Source of the DNA: a candidate division WOR-3 bacterium
GTDB lineage: Bacteria > Hydrothermota > Tepidihabitantia > Tepidihabitantales > Tepidihabitantaceae
NCBI GenBank assembly: GCA_024653355.1
Contig: JANLFQ010000001.1
Span: forward strand, 704,576-768,575
Length of the DNA: 64,000 nucleotides
Reading direction: 5' to 3'
Of the stretch, positions 17,638 through 26,863 are shown one piece after another; the first letter of the stretch is position 1; each line of letters opens with the position of its first letter. Both the position numbers and the translations under genes were made by a program. The notes below the pieces were generated by a model. It saw nothing but the letters and a program-made list of their open reading frames with translations, was not told the DNA's origin and did not search any database.

Positions 17638-18241
17638 CCACCTGGTCTGTGGCGTTGACGAGGTGGGAAGAGGCGCCCTTGCAGGACCGGTGGTTGCGGC
17701 GGCAGTGGTTTTTCCCCCGAATACCAGAATCCCTGGAGTCCGCGATTCCAAAATTCTAACACCAGCGACAAGAAAGTATCTGGCAAACATCATAAAACGC
17801 TGTGCCCTTGGCTGGGCGATTGGTGCGGCTGGACATCGCTTCATCGACCGTTACAACATCGCCCAGGCAACATTTTATGCGATGCGCCGGGCCGTACTGC
17901 AAATCCACTGTCGGCTGTTAAAAAAGGGTATTACAGACGAAATGTTAGTCATCGCCGATGGCTGGAAAATTCCTGATTTGCCTCTCCCCTGTCAGGGCGT
18001 AATTGACGGTGACAATCAAAGCCTTTCCATCGCCAGTGCCTCAATCGTCGCCAAGGTGTACCGTGATGAACTGATGGAAAAATTTGACCAGAGGTTCCCG
18101 GGCTATGGTTTTGCCCAGCATAAAGGATATGGAACCCCCCATCACATCGCGGCAATCAAACAGCTGGGCATTGCATCTATTCACCGCCGCACCTTTGAAC
18201 CCATCAGAACGCTGATTCAAAACTCCCAGGATTTATTATGA
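17603..18241 (+). CDS. rnhB: Ribonuclease HII
   Basis: This protein has 212 residues from a GTG at 17603. RNase HII cleaves RNA in RNA-DNA hybrids and at single embedded ribonucleotides. The catalytic signature [20 protein letters not shown] appears early, then the DSK motif ([11 protein letters not shown]), the DG motif and the late KGYGTPHH. The GTG is chosen because it gives normal family length; the longer open frame upstream only duplicates rplS sequence in another frame. It overlaps rplS by 35 nt and yraN by 4 nt. Confidence 0.93.
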   Translation: MKNLDRKLWRNNHLVCGVDEVGRGALAGPVVAAAVVFPPNTRIPGVRDSKILTPATRKYLANIIKRCALGWAIGAAGHRFIDRYNIAQATFYAMRRAVLQIHCRLLKKGITDEMLVIADGWKIPDLPLPCQGVIDGDNQSLSIASASIVAKVYRDELMEKFDQRFPGYGFAQHKGYGTPHHIAAIKQLGIASIHRRTFEPIRTLIQNSQDLL

Positions 18242-18612
18242 CCCAACCCAATACCCGGGGTAAAAAATCCCGCCAACTGGGCATTACCGGTGAACAGCTC
18301 GCCCACCGCTTCTTGGTCAACAAGGGTTATCGTATTTTAACGACCAACTATCGCTCTCCCCGCGGCGAAATTGACCTTGTATGTCAGGATGGCGACACCG
18401 TTGTCTTTGTGGAAGTTAAAACTCGCTCTTCAGAAAAATTCGGCACCCCCGAGGAATCGGTTACACCGCTCAAACAGCGCCGTCTTCAGCAACTTGCCCA
18501 GGAGTATCTTATCGCTCACCACCTCGAAACCCAGCCCGTCCGGTTTGATGTTCTGACCCTGCTCTGCTCGCCGGGCGCAATTAAAATTGAACATCTAATC
18601 GGGGCATTCTGA
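18238..18612 (+). CDS. YraN-family (UPF0102) endonuclease-like protein
   Basis: This protein has 124 residues. The family signature is clear: [49 protein letters not shown], with the Glu-Ile-Asp and Glu-Val-Lys residues of the PD-(D/E)XK-like fold. The cellular role is not established; it is usually found near rnhB, as here. The ATG overlaps the rnhB stop and its own stop overlaps the comM start (TGATG). Confidence 0.93.
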   Translation: MTQPNTRGKKSRQLGITGEQLAHRFLVNKGYRILTTNYRSPRGEIDLVCQDGDTVVFVEVKTRSSEKFGTPEESVTPLKQRRLQQLAQEYLIAHHLETQPVRFDVLTLLCSPGAIKIEHLIGAF

Positions 18613-20153
18613 TGCTTGCCACCGTTCTTTCCAGTGCCGTCTTCGGGGTTGACGGGTTCTTGGTTTCGGTGGAAACCGATGTCGCACCTGGTCTTCCTGC
18701 CTTCAACATCGTCGGTTTACCGGACACGGCAGTTAAAGAGTCGCAACACCGGGTTCAGGCGGCAATCAAAAACTCCGGACTTTTCTTTCCCAATCGGCGC
18801 ATCACTGTAAACCTTGCGCCCGCCGACATCAAAAAGGAAGGGCCGTCTTTTGATTTGCCTATTGCCCTTGGAATCCTTGCCGCCGCCGGTACGATTTCCC
18901 CGGCCGCCCTTGATGGCTATGTTATTTTAGGCGAACTTTCCCTTAACGGTACCTTACGCCCGGTTCGCGGTACAGTAGCAATGGCGCTTGCCGCCCGGGC
19001 GGCAAAAGTCAAAGGCCTTTTGGTGCCGGAAGGGAATGCGCTCGAAGCTGCGCTTGTTCCTGACCTGCCAGTTTACCCGCTCAACTCCCTTGTTCAGACC
19101 GTCAATTTTCTAAAAGGGGTTGACACCTTAACACCAGTTAAAACCGATGCTGAGAAACTCTTCGCCCGTGCCGCAATATCGGATGTTGACTTCGCCGAAG
19201 TTTACGGTCATGCCCATGCGAAACGGGCACTGGAAATCGCTGCCGCCGGTGGCCACAATGTGTTGATGCTCGGACCACCCGGCAGCGGTAAAACGATGCT
19301 TGCCCGGCGACTGCCAACCATCCTGCCGCCGCTGACGCTGGAAGAAGCGCTGGAAGCGACCAAGGTTCATTCGGTTGCCGGCACATTACCGGAAGGCATT
19401 CCGATTGTTGCCAACCGACCCTTTCGTTCCCCGCATCACAACATCTCAGAATCGGGTTTAATTGGTGGCGGTGCCGTACCCCGCCCCGGAGAGGTATCTC
19501 TTGCCCACAACGGTGTTTTGTTTCTTGATGAACTGCCCGAGTTTCACCGTGATGCCCTGGAAGCGCTCCGCCAGCCTCTGGAAGACGGCGAAGTAACCAT
19601 CGGTCGGGCGCGTTCCACCATCACCTTTCCCGCACGCTTTATGCTCGTCTGTGCCCTGAACCCCTGCCCCTGTGGTTTTCTTGGTGACCCGCGCCACACC
19701 TGTACCTGCACGCCGTTGAAAATTCGGCGTTATCGCAGCCGTATCTCCGGCCCGCTTCTTGACCGCATTGACATCCACATCGAAGTCCCGGCATTAAAAT
19801 ACACCGAGATTGCCAGCCGGCGTCCAACCGAAGATTCGGCAACAATCCGGCAACGGGTCACCCAGGCTCGCGCCATCCAGGGACAAAGATTCAACGCCCT
19901 TAATCTGCGCCGTAAAATCTATGCCAACGCCCAGATGACACCATCCCTCATCAAGCGCTTTTGTCCTATAACCCCTCAGGGAGAAGAAATTCTCCGTGCT
20001 GCCATTGACCGCCTCGGTCTATCGACCCGGGCATATCATCGGATATTAAAGGTGGCGCGCACCATCGCCGACCTAGAAAAGTCGGAAACAATCCAGCCCA
20101 GTCACCTTACTGAGGCAGTACAGTATCGAAGTTTTGACCGTAATGTTTTTTAA
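18612..20153 (+). CDS. comM: ComM/YifB-family Mg-chelatase-like AAA+ ATPase
   Basis: This protein has 513 residues. An N-terminal Lon-protease-like fold (about 1-165; [21 protein letters not shown]) precedes an AAA+ module with Walker [21 protein letters not shown], Walker [11 protein letters not shown] and a Zn-like Cys cluster ([20 protein letters not shown]). A C-terminal Mg-chelatase domain follows. ComM helicases promote branch migration during integration of transforming DNA. It is the last conserved gene of the rpsP operon, followed after 17 nt by the UDP-sugar dehydrogenase gene. Confidence 0.94.
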   Translation: MLATVLSSAVFGVDGFLVSVETDVAPGLPAFNIVGLPDTAVKESQHRVQAAIKNSGLFFPNRRITVNLAPADIKKEGPSFDLPIALGILAAAGTISPAALDGYVILGELSLNGTLRPVRGTVAMALAARAAKVKGLLVPEGNALEAALVPDLPVYPLNSLVQTVNFLKGVDTLTPVKTDAEKLFARAAISDVDFAEVYGHAHAKRALEIAAAGGHNVLMLGPPGSGKTMLARRLPTILPPLTLEEALEATKVHSVAGTLPEGIPIVANRPFRSPHHNISESGLIGGGAVPRPGEVSLAHNGVLFLDELPEFHRDALEALRQPLEDGEVTIGRARSTITFPARFMLVCALNPCPCGFLGDPRHTCTCTPLKIRRYRSRISGPLLDRIDIHIEVPALKYTEIASRRPTEDSATIRQRVTQARAIQGQRFNALNLRRKIYANAQMTPSLIKRFCPITPQGEEILRAAIDRLGLSTRAYHRILKVARTIADLEKSETIQPSHLTEAVQYRSFDRNVF

Positions 20154-20170
20154 AGGAAGGAGGAAAAACA

Positions 20171-21502
20171 ATGGAAAGGAGTCTCGTGGAAAACCTCACC
20201 GAAAAAATTGTTAAAAAACAGGCAAAGGTTGCAATTATCGGTATCGGCTATGTAGGTTTACCACTTGCAGTGGAAATCGCCCGCAACAACTACGATACTA
20301 TTGGCATCGACATCGATAAAAATAAAGTCCAGGCGGTAAATCGCGGCCAGAGTTTCATCGGTGATGTCTCCACCACTGACCTGGCAGCAGTAGTCAAGCA
20401 GGGCAAACTTCGCGCAACGACAAAATACGCGGTATGTCGCGATGCCGACATCATCAACATCTGTGTACCAACCCCCTTCACCGCTTCTAAAGACCCCGAT
20501 GTCTCATACATAATTGAAGCCGGCAAATCGATTGCCCGCTATTTCAAACCCGGGAAACTTATTATCCTCCGCAGCACTACCTATCCGGAAACAACCGAAA
20601 AAATTCTTTTGCCCATTCTTGAAGCAACCGGCTATAAAGTAGGCAAAGACTTCTACCTTTCGTTTGCGCCGGAAAGAATCGACCCAGGTAACCGCGTCTG
20701 GACAACGCGCACAACTCCGGTGGTCGTTGGTGGTGTGACCCGAAAATGCACTGAACTAACCGCCCTGTTCTACCGCCAGTTCGTTGATAAGGTTGTCCCG
20801 GTTTCCTCCCCACGCGTTGCCGAAATGTCCAAACTTCTTGAAAACATCTTTCGCAGCGTCAACATTGCTCTCGTCAACGAACTCGCCCGAATGTGCGACC
20901 GGATGGGTAACATCGACATCTGGGAAGTTATCAACGCCGCCGCAACAAAACCGTTCGGGTTTATGCCTTTTTATCCTGGACCAGGCATCGGTGGTCATTG
21001 TATCCTTATCGACCCCTACTACCTCGCCTGGAAGGCGCGAGAGTTTGATTTCCATTCCAACTTCATCGAACTGGCAGCCGAAACCAACGAAGCGATGCCT
21101 TACTTCGTCGTTGACCGACTGTTTGAAATTCTCGGCACAAACGGCGTGGCGGCAAAAAAGGCGAAACTTTTAATAATCGGTGCTGCCTTCAAACGGAATG
21201 TCGAGGACACAAGGCACTCGCCGGCTATCAAGGTGATGGAACTTTTACAGGGTAAAGTACAGAAAATTGACTACGCCGACCCCTATGTTCCCGAGATTCA
21301 AATCAATGGTAAAAAGTTTCGGGCAAAGGTTCTGACCCCGGGTCTGATTCGGCAGGCAGACTGCGTTCTGATTCTCACCGACCACTCCTGCTTCGACTAC
21401 GATTTGATTCTCAGAGAGAGCAAACTTATTCTTGACACTCGCAACGCAATCAATCGCCGCGGGGTAAGAAAACTCTACACCCTTGGGTATCGCCGGCAGT
21501 AG
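20171..21502 (+). CDS. UDP-N-acetyl-hexosamine 6-dehydrogenase (WecC/WbpA-type nucleotide sugar dehydrogenase)
   Basis: This protein has 443 residues. It oxidises the C6 hydroxyl of a UDP-N-acetyl-hexosamine with two NAD+ to form a uronic acid for envelope polysaccharide. The NAD motif is GIGYVGLPLAVEIARNNY. The catalytic region GPGIGGHCILIDPYYLAWKA contains the nucleophilic Cys, and the C-terminal UDP-binding domain carries AFKRNVEDTRHSPA. The sequence is closer to the WbpA/WecC group (PTPFTASKDPD) than to UDP-glucose dehydrogenases, but the epimer used cannot be told. AAGGAGG precedes the ATG. It is probably co-transcribed with comM. Confidence 0.9.
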   Translation: MERSLVENLTEKIVKKQAKVAIIGIGYVGLPLAVEIARNNYDTIGIDIDKNKVQAVNRGQSFIGDVSTTDLAAVVKQGKLRATTKYAVCRDADIINICVPTPFTASKDPDVSYIIEAGKSIARYFKPGKLIILRSTTYPETTEKILLPILEATGYKVGKDFYLSFAPERIDPGNRVWTTRTTPVVVGGVTRKCTELTALFYRQFVDKVVPVSSPRVAEMSKLLENIFRSVNIALVNELARMCDRMGNIDIWEVINAAATKPFGFMPFYPGPGIGGHCILIDPYYLAWKAREFDFHSNFIELAAETNEAMPYFVVDRLFEILGTNGVAAKKAKLLIIGAAFKRNVEDTRHSPAIKVMELLQGKVQKIDYADPYVPEIQINGKKFRAKVLTPGLIRQADCVLILTDHSCFDYDLILRESKLILDTRNAINRRGVRKLYTLGYRRQ

Positions 21503-21503
21503 A

Positions 21504-21998
21504 TTATAAACCTTTCAGCCATTGCCGGATAAAATCAACCACCCGTGGTAAAGTGGCGGCAACCGGCGCCGAAAGCCCGGCGCCGAGCGTAATACTTTCC
21601 GGCTGAATCCCAAGCAACCACACTTGGGCGCCGCAGGTATCGCTAATGAGTTGGGCAAACATATTAAGCGGCAGTGTGTGAGATGAAAAACCCTTAAAGT
21701 TTAGCCGCTCAATCTCTTCACTCGAGAAAAGCCGAAACTCGCCGCCCGGTGCGCCAAAATCACAGGCGTCAACCAAGAGTACCCTCTCGGGTTTCTTCCG
21801 GACAATAACCCCGATAAAATTTTCCGGCACCGCACCGGCATCAATCGCCTCAATCTTCTCTTTTTGTAATAGCGTCACAATCTCACACCCTACGCCATCG
21901 TCTCCTCGCAAGCGATTCCCGATGCCAACCACCATTACCTTTGCCTCACTGCCTTCTTTTCCAGATGTTTCAGTTTCGTTCCGCTCCCCTTGATTCAA
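21504..21998 (-). CDS. HycI/HyaD-family hydrogenase maturation endopeptidase
   Basis: This protein has 164 residues. Family motifs are visible: GIGNRLRGDDGVG (metal-binding Asp), DAGAVPENF, LLVDACDFG and SSHTLPL (conserved His). These peptidases remove the C-terminal tail of the [NiFe]-hydrogenase large subunit after nickel insertion. The first 20 residues are charged and may be an extension; an internal GTG near the fold is possible. The start overlaps the TPR gene stop by 4 nt. Its stop lies 1 nt from the convergent dehydrogenase stop. No hydrogenase gene is in the window. Confidence 0.88.
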   Translation of the reverse strand: MNQGERNETETSGKEGSEAKVMVVGIGNRLRGDDGVGCEIVTLLQKEKIEAIDAGAVPENFIGVIVRKKPERVLLVDACDFGAPGGEFRLFSSEEIERLNFKGFSSHTLPLNMFAQLISDTCGAQVWLLGIQPESITLGAGLSAPVAATLPRVVDFIRQWLKGL

Positions 21999-22999
21999 CT
22001 TTTGCTTCTCCTAACGCGTTCTTTCAATCCTTTTGCCTCCCGCACATAGTTAGCAAGCCACGGCACCTGATTTTGAAAACCCTCCCAGGCGATAATCCGT
22101 TCGCTATAAACCACCACGCTGTCCGCTTCGTTCAGTTTCTCAAATGCATAAGCCATTTTAAGCCAGTTTTCGGCAAGACCATAGCGATTATTAGGAAATG
22201 CTCGCCTTATATCCCGCTCCAGCCCCCTTGCCACCGCAATCGCCTGGTGAAATCTGCCCATATCCAGGTAAACATCGCGCAACAGCCGTCGTGCTGCTCG
22301 ATTGTCGGGATACCGTGCAAGCAGTTTCTCGCACCATTCAATTGCACCCGGGTAAAGTTTGTCCTCCTTCATCATAAAACCTAAAAGAAATTGCGCCATT
22401 GGTACCATCAAAACACCCGTTCGCTCCGCTTTTTGCACCAGTGAATAAGCCCGCTCACGGGAACCAATCAATCCTAACCCAAAAAGATATCGGTCTGCGG
22501 TCGCTTTAAAATACTCAATAACTCCTAACCCAAATGCGGCGTCTGCCAGCCCGGGTTCCAATTCCAGTGCTCGATGCAATCGACTCGGCACCTTCAGCAT
22601 CGTCATAAATGCCGGCAACTTTCTGTTCTGCCAGCTCAAGCAGTTTGCGCGATTCAGTTCTGCCAAACCCCAGTAAACTAACGCCCGGGCATCATCGGGC
22701 GAACCCTTCAACCTTCTCCGACACAATGCAACCACCCGGTCAGTTGTGCGATAAAAAGAGTCCAGAAGCCCAACATTACCGGAATCGTAAATCAGCATCT
22801 GCAATAGGCATGCCTGCCAGAACAACCCGGCGGGGTCGGATTCGTCTCGGCAAATTAACCTGTTAACCCCTTCTGCCGCAGCCTGATAGTTCTGTAAATA
22901 GCACAAATCGCGCGCCCGGATAACATCGTCTTCGTTCGCATTGCAATAGCCGAAAGTCGCTAATACAAAAAGAACGCCCAAAAAATTTCTCATATCCAT
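21995..22999 (-). CDS. Exported TPR-like protein
   Basis: About 334 residues. The open frame extends to 23068, but the hydrophobic segment MRNFLGVLFVLATFGYCNA looks like a signal peptide whose first Met codons lie at 22999 and 22993. I use 22999; neither has a clear ribosome binding site. The mature part has helical repeats (RLHRALELEPGLADAAFGLGV; CEKLLARYPDNRAARRLLRDV) of TPR type. It sits between ridA and the hydrogenase peptidase in a run of four minus-strand genes. Its function is unknown. Confidence 0.75.
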   Translation of the reverse strand: MDMRNFLGVLFVLATFGYCNANEDDVIRARDLCYLQNYQAAAEGVNRLICRDESDPAGLFWQACLLQMLIYDSGNVGLLDSFYRTTDRVVALCRRRLKGSPDDARALVYWGLAELNRANCLSWQNRKLPAFMTMLKVPSRLHRALELEPGLADAAFGLGVIEYFKATADRYLFGLGLIGSRERAYSLVQKAERTGVLMVPMAQFLLGFMMKEDKLYPGAIEWCEKLLARYPDNRAARRLLRDVYLDMGRFHQAIAVARGLERDIRRAFPNNRYGLAENWLKMAYAFEKLNEADSVVVYSERIIAWEGFQNQVPWLANYVREAKGLKERVRRSKS

Positions 23000-23051
23000 A
23001 AGAGAAAAGGCATCGTGCGCACGAAAACTATGAAGGTGCCAAAACTTGCTA

Positions 23052-23429
23052 CTACCCGCGTTCAGCAATTACCTCAATTTCAACCAACGCACCTTTGGGT
23101 AATGCCCCAACCTCAACCGTTGACCTGGCGGGAAATGGCTCCTTGAAAAAACGAGCGTAAACTTCATTCACCCTTGCGAAGTTGTCCATACTGGTGATAA
23201 AGACCGTTGTCTTAACAACCCGCTCCAAACCACTGCCCGCCTTTTCCAGCACCGCTTTCAGGTTGTTAAAAATCTGCTCGGTCTGCTGCTCCAGCCCTTC
23301 AACCAGTGTCCCCGTGTTTGGGTCGATACCAATCTGCCCGGAACACCAAACCAGAGAACCCACAATAACCGCCTGACTGTAAGGACCGACCGGCTTTGGT
23401 GCCTGCTCACTGACAACCGCTTGCTTCAT
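23052..23429 (-). CDS. ridA: RidA (YjgF/YER057c) reactive-intermediate deaminase
   Basis: This protein has 125 residues. RidA hydrolyses reactive enamine/imine intermediates from PLP enzymes to 2-oxoacids and ammonia. Signatures: KPVGPYSQAVIVGSLVWCSGQ, the substrate-binding Arg in FPARSTVEVGALPKGALVEIE, and a C-terminal EVIA. AAGGAGG precedes the ATG. It follows glnA after 13 nt, so it is co-transcribed with a nitrogen-assimilation gene. Confidence 0.95.
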   Translation of the reverse strand: MKQAVVSEQAPKPVGPYSQAVIVGSLVWCSGQIGIDPNTGTLVEGLEQQTEQIFNNLKAVLEKAGSGLERVVKTTVFITSMDNFARVNEVYARFFKEPFPARSTVEVGALPKGALVEIEVIAERG

Positions 23430-23442
23430 AAAACCTCCTTTA

Positions 23443-24822
23443 TCAACAACCGTAATAAAGATTAAACTCCCAGGGATGGGGTCTTCTTCCTATCGCCTCA
23501 ACCTCCCGCATCTTCAAATCAATCCACTTCTCAATCGTTTCCTCCCTAAACACCCCATCCTCAACTAAATAACGATTATCCTGCTCCAACTCCTTCAGAG
23601 CCTCTGCCAGCGAACTTGGAACCGGCTTGCCCCGGGAACGAATTCCCTTTCCTCCAGCTCGTCCCGAAATTGGCAAACCGGGGTCTATCTTCTTTCTTAC
23701 GCCATCCAAACCGGCAAGCAAAACCGCTGCCAGTGCCAGATAGGGATTGGCAGTCGCATCCGGTACCCGGAACTCAATCGCCATTTTCCTTGTCCCTCTT
23801 ATGTACCCGGGAATCCGAATTGCCGCGGTCCGATTTGCAACGCCGAAAAACGCCTCGGTCGGTGCTTCATAACCCGGAATTAACCTGCGATAAGAGTTGG
23901 TGCTTGCATTCGTCAGCGCACAAAGCGACCTGAGATGTTCAATTATCCCGCCGATAAAATAAAGCGCCAGTTGTGACAGTCCGGTTGAGCTTTTGCTATC
24001 ACCAAAAAGTGAAACCCCGGCACGCGAAAGATAAAGATGTATATGCATTCCGGAACCCGGTTCATTGTAGATTGGCTTGGGCATAAATGTTGCGCTCTTT
24101 CCCTGCCGGAATGCCAGATTGCGCACTAAATACTTGGTCAATATCACCCCGTCCCCGGCTCTAAACGCCGGCATAAAAACCGGCTCCACTTCAACCTGCG
24201 AAAACCTACCACCCTCATGATGGTGATACTTAACATCGATACCACAACTTGCCATCAGACCGGCAAGTTCCGAACGAAAATCACTACTCCGGTCAAAAGG
24301 CGGTGCTACCTCATAAGCGCTACCTTTAAAAAGCGCCAATCCCGTCTGGTCATCGTGCCTCAACTCATCGGTCTCAATCCTGTAAACGGCCGAACTGTCG
24401 TCGGTCCAGAACTCTGCCGAATTGAATAGATAAAACTCAAACTCGGGCCGCACCATTACCTCATCGCAATCCACCACATCCTTAACTAATGCCACCGCCT
24501 TTTCAAGAATAAACCGTGGGTCATTACCATAGCGCTCGCCGGTCCCGGCTTCATAAATTTCGCCAAAACAGGAAACGGTTGTCTCCTGGGCAAATGGCTC
24601 AACAAAAGCCGTATTCAAATCCGGCTTTAAAATCATATCGCTCCCCTCAACCTTCCCGAATCCAGCAACCGAAGAACTGTCAAACCCGACCCCGCTCTCC
24701 GTAATCTCCTTAAACCGCTCTATTGGCAAGGTGATATGACGCAAACGCCCCCAAAGGTCGCAATACTTCAAATCAAAGAACTTAGCCTGCTTTTCGCCAA
24801 CAAAATCTTTAATTTTTTTCAT
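23443..24822 (-). CDS. glnA: Glutamine synthetase, type I
   Basis: This protein has 459 residues. It ligates ammonia to glutamate with ATP. The beta-grasp start (KFFDLKYCDLWGRLRHITLP) is followed by active-site motifs VRPEFEFYLFN, HHHEGGRFSQVEVE, FMPKPIYNEPGSGMHIHLYLS, NRTAAIRIPGY and the conserved C-terminal RRPHPWEFNLYYG. It ends without the NLYDLPPEE adenylylation segment, so it is probably of the non-adenylylated alpha-like subgroup. The ATG has no Shine-Dalgarno sequence and lies in leaderless position relative to a TTGACA element. It heads glnA-ridA-TPR-hycI. Confidence 0.95.
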   Translation of the reverse strand: MKKIKDFVGEKQAKFFDLKYCDLWGRLRHITLPIERFKEITESGVGFDSSSVAGFGKVEGSDMILKPDLNTAFVEPFAQETTVSCFGEIYEAGTGERYGNDPRFILEKAVALVKDVVDCDEVMVRPEFEFYLFNSAEFWTDDSSAVYRIETDELRHDDQTGLALFKGSAYEVAPPFDRSSDFRSELAGLMASCGIDVKYHHHEGGRFSQVEVEPVFMPAFRAGDGVILTKYLVRNLAFRQGKSATFMPKPIYNEPGSGMHIHLYLSRAGVSLFGDSKSSTGLSQLALYFIGGIIEHLRSLCALTNASTNSYRRLIPGYEAPTEAFFGVANRTAAIRIPGYIRGTRKMAIEFRVPDATANPYLALAAVLLAGLDGVRKKIDPGLPISGRAGGKGIRSRGKPVPSSLAEALKELEQDNRYLVEDGVFREETIEKWIDLKMREVEAIGRRPHPWEFNLYYGC

Positions 24823-24828
24823 AATTTA

Positions 24829-24856
24829 AGATTGCCACAAATTCATTATCTGTCAA
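24829..24856 (-). promoter_or_regulatory. Probable glnA promoter
   Basis: TTGACA, a 16-nt spacer and a poor CAATCT -10, 6 nt before the ATG at 24822. The geometry matches the other leaderless promoters but the -10 is weak. Confidence 0.45.
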
Positions 24857-24872
24857 CCACTACACCATTTAT

Positions 24873-24900
24873 TTGACAATAGGTAGTGCAAAAATACAAT
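24873..24900 (+). promoter_or_regulatory. Promoter of the EamA transporter gene
   Basis: TTGACA, a 16-nt spacer and TACAAT, divergent from glnA. GAGG lies 5 nt before the GTG at 24917. Confidence 0.65.
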
Positions 24901-24916
24901 CCTCTTTGAGGTAACT

Positions 24917-25813
24917 GTGCCCTTGAAAATTCCTTATTTCGGCGAATTACTTGCACTTCTCAGCGCCCTGCTATGGGGATTTGCCGTTATCTTGTTCAAA
25001 AAGAGCGGGGAAAGCCGGCATCCCATTAGCCTCAACATTTTTAAAAACCTTCTTGCCACTATCATACTCATTCCTACCATCGCCCTTTTCGGCGAGCCCT
25101 TTTTCCCCCGTTTACCCATGAACCATTATGCCCGTTTCATCTTGAGCGGCATACTCGGTATGGCAATCGGTGACACATTATTTTTTGCCAGTCTCAACCG
25201 AATTGGCGCCAGCTTCTCCTCAATTGTTAGTTATATGTACAGCCCGGCACTAATCCTGCTATCTCTCCTCTTTCTGAAAGAAACCTTATCTTTGGTCCAG
25301 TTATCTGGTGTCTTTCTAATCCTTGCCGCACTCATAGCCACCACCCGCATCGAAATGCCTAATAACATCTCCCGGACCCGTCTGCTATCTGGTATCGTAC
25401 TTGGAGTCCTCTCGACCTTTTGCACCGCCATTGGTGTCATCATCATCAAACCGCTTCTTGCCACAACTTCAATACTATGGGTAACCATGTTTCGCCTCTT
25501 TGCTGCCCTATTTGGCCTTCTCGTTATTACCCTGTTTCTTCCTGAACGCAAAGTCTTGATTTCTGCTGTCTTCACCCCCAAAGCGATTGGCTACCCCGTT
25601 TTGGGCACCATCCTAGGCACCTACCTTGCCTTAACAGTCTGGCTCGCTGGTATGAAATTTACCCAAGTATCGATAGCGGCTCCCTTAAACCAGCTCAGCA
25701 ACATCTTCACTTTCATTCTTGCTGTCCTACTCCTCAAAGAACCTATCACCCCAAGAAAAGTTGTCGCCATTTTTATCGCCTTTCTCGGAGCACTCCTTGT
25801 GGTATTCGGGTAA
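24917..25813 (+). CDS. EamA-family (DMT) inner-membrane transporter
   Basis: This protein has 298 residues from a GTG start. Ten hydrophobic helices form two EamA halves of about 140 residues each; typical features are LLWGFAVILFKKS in the first helix, and LLSLLFLKETLSLVQLSGVFLI and LLLKEPITPRKVVAIFIAFLG at the ends of the two halves. The family exports amino acids, nucleobases or other metabolites; the substrate cannot be predicted. Single gene with its own promoter, divergent from glnA. Confidence 0.88.
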   Translation: MPLKIPYFGELLALLSALLWGFAVILFKKSGESRHPISLNIFKNLLATIILIPTIALFGEPFFPRLPMNHYARFILSGILGMAIGDTLFFASLNRIGASFSSIVSYMYSPALILLSLLFLKETLSLVQLSGVFLILAALIATTRIEMPNNISRTRLLSGIVLGVLSTFCTAIGVIIIKPLLATTSILWVTMFRLFAALFGLLVITLFLPERKVLISAVFTPKAIGYPVLGTILGTYLALTVWLAGMKFTQVSIAAPLNQLSNIFTFILAVLLLKEPITPRKVVAIFIAFLGALLVVFG

Positions 25814-26042
25814 AAAGCATTTTGTCACACTTAAAAATTTTCATAAATCTGTACGCTCTTCGGGAAACAAAAAAGTTTACAAGCCGCACATTTTCCAGTA
25901 ATTTCGTCGAGGCTTGGAATGAGGCAAAAATCCTAAGCTCTGCGAGAGAATTTATCAACCGCCTGTGACTGAAACTTCTTACGATTTTCTTACCACGACA
26001 CCAAAAACGAATACAACGCATCGGTTGGAAAACCGCTAAAAT

Positions 26043-26070
26043 TTGACATTTAAAGACCGGGATTTAATAT
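26043..26070 (+). promoter_or_regulatory. Promoter of the SIMPL-domain gene
   Basis: TTGACA, a 16-nt spacer and TAATAT; AGGAGG lies before the ATG at 26086. The 229 bases between the EamA gene and this promoter show no gene. Confidence 0.7.
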
Positions 26071-26085
26071 TCATTAGGAGGAGCT

Positions 26086-26787
26086 ATGAAAACAAAAGAT
26101 ATTTTTATTATCAGTATCGCGCTGGTGATTTGTGCCCTTATCCTCGGCATCTTCTTTTATGCTGGCAGAAGAGCTGAAAAGACAATAAAGGTAACCGGTT
26201 ACGCCAGCAAAAGTTTCGAATCGGACATTGTTAAATGGACCCTAACCGTTGCCAGTCAATCATCGCTCAACGATGTCGCCAGTGGTTATCTCAACCTTAA
26301 GAGACAGGTTATCAGGTTGCTGGAAGAGTTAAGTAAAAAGGGCATTGAGCCGAAAGGAGCCACAGTTCAACCCCCATCGCTCAGTTCCATCTGGGAAGGT
26401 GACAGACAGATTGGCTACACGATTCGCCAGTCGCTTTTTATTATTAGCAAAGATGTTAACCGTGTAGAAAGTCTAGCAAGTAATCCGGACTTTATTTACG
26501 AAAAGGGCATCGTTTTGGAAAACTCCTACCTTGAATACAACTACACTAAAATTGATGAGTTGAAAAAAGAACTTCTTGCCGCTGCGACCAAAGACGCCAT
26601 TAACCGGGCACAGGAGATTGCTCGCAGTGCGGGCGCACAAATCGGTAAAATTACATCGGCACGCCAAGGTGTTTTTCAAATTACCGAGCCCTACTCAACC
26701 GAAGTTTCGGACTACGGCATATACAGCACGGCGACAAAAAACAAAGATATTAGAGTAACCGTAACTGTTACCTTCGCCGTAAAATAA
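26086..26787 (+). CDS. SIMPL-domain (DUF541) membrane-anchored protein
   Basis: This protein has 233 residues. One N-terminal membrane helix (about 5-27) precedes a SIMPL domain: IKVTGYASKSFESDIVKWTLTV at the start, a middle GYTIRQSLFIISKDVNRVESLA, and the late AINRAQEIARSAGAQIGKI before a final beta strand (VTVTVTFAVK). SIMPL proteins are widespread, envelope-localised and of uncertain biochemical function. The gene has its own promoter and a good ribosome binding site. Confidence 0.88.
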   Translation: MKTKDIFIISIALVICALILGIFFYAGRRAEKTIKVTGYASKSFESDIVKWTLTVASQSSLNDVASGYLNLKRQVIRLLEELSKKGIEPKGATVQPPSLSSIWEGDRQIGYTIRQSLFIISKDVNRVESLASNPDFIYEKGIVLENSYLEYNYTKIDELKKELLAAATKDAINRAQEIARSAGAQIGKITSARQGVFQITEPYSTEVSDYGIYSTATKNKDIRVTVTVTFAVK

Positions 26788-26828
26788 GAAGCCGAAGTTT
26801 TACAACGCTGCTCGACCCCTACGGGTTA

Positions 26829-26857
26829 TTGACGCGTTGAGTATTTCTAGTTAATCT
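26829..26857 (+). promoter_or_regulatory. Promoter of the HEAT-repeat gene (leaderless geometry)
   Basis: TTGACG, a 17-nt spacer and TAATCT, then 6 nt to the ATG at 26864, with no Shine-Dalgarno sequence. Confidence 0.6.
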
Positions 26858-26863
26858 TATTTT

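Noticed and set aside
25814-26042. A remnant gene between the EamA and SIMPL genes
   Set aside because: Only short open stretches occur in each frame and none shows a motif.
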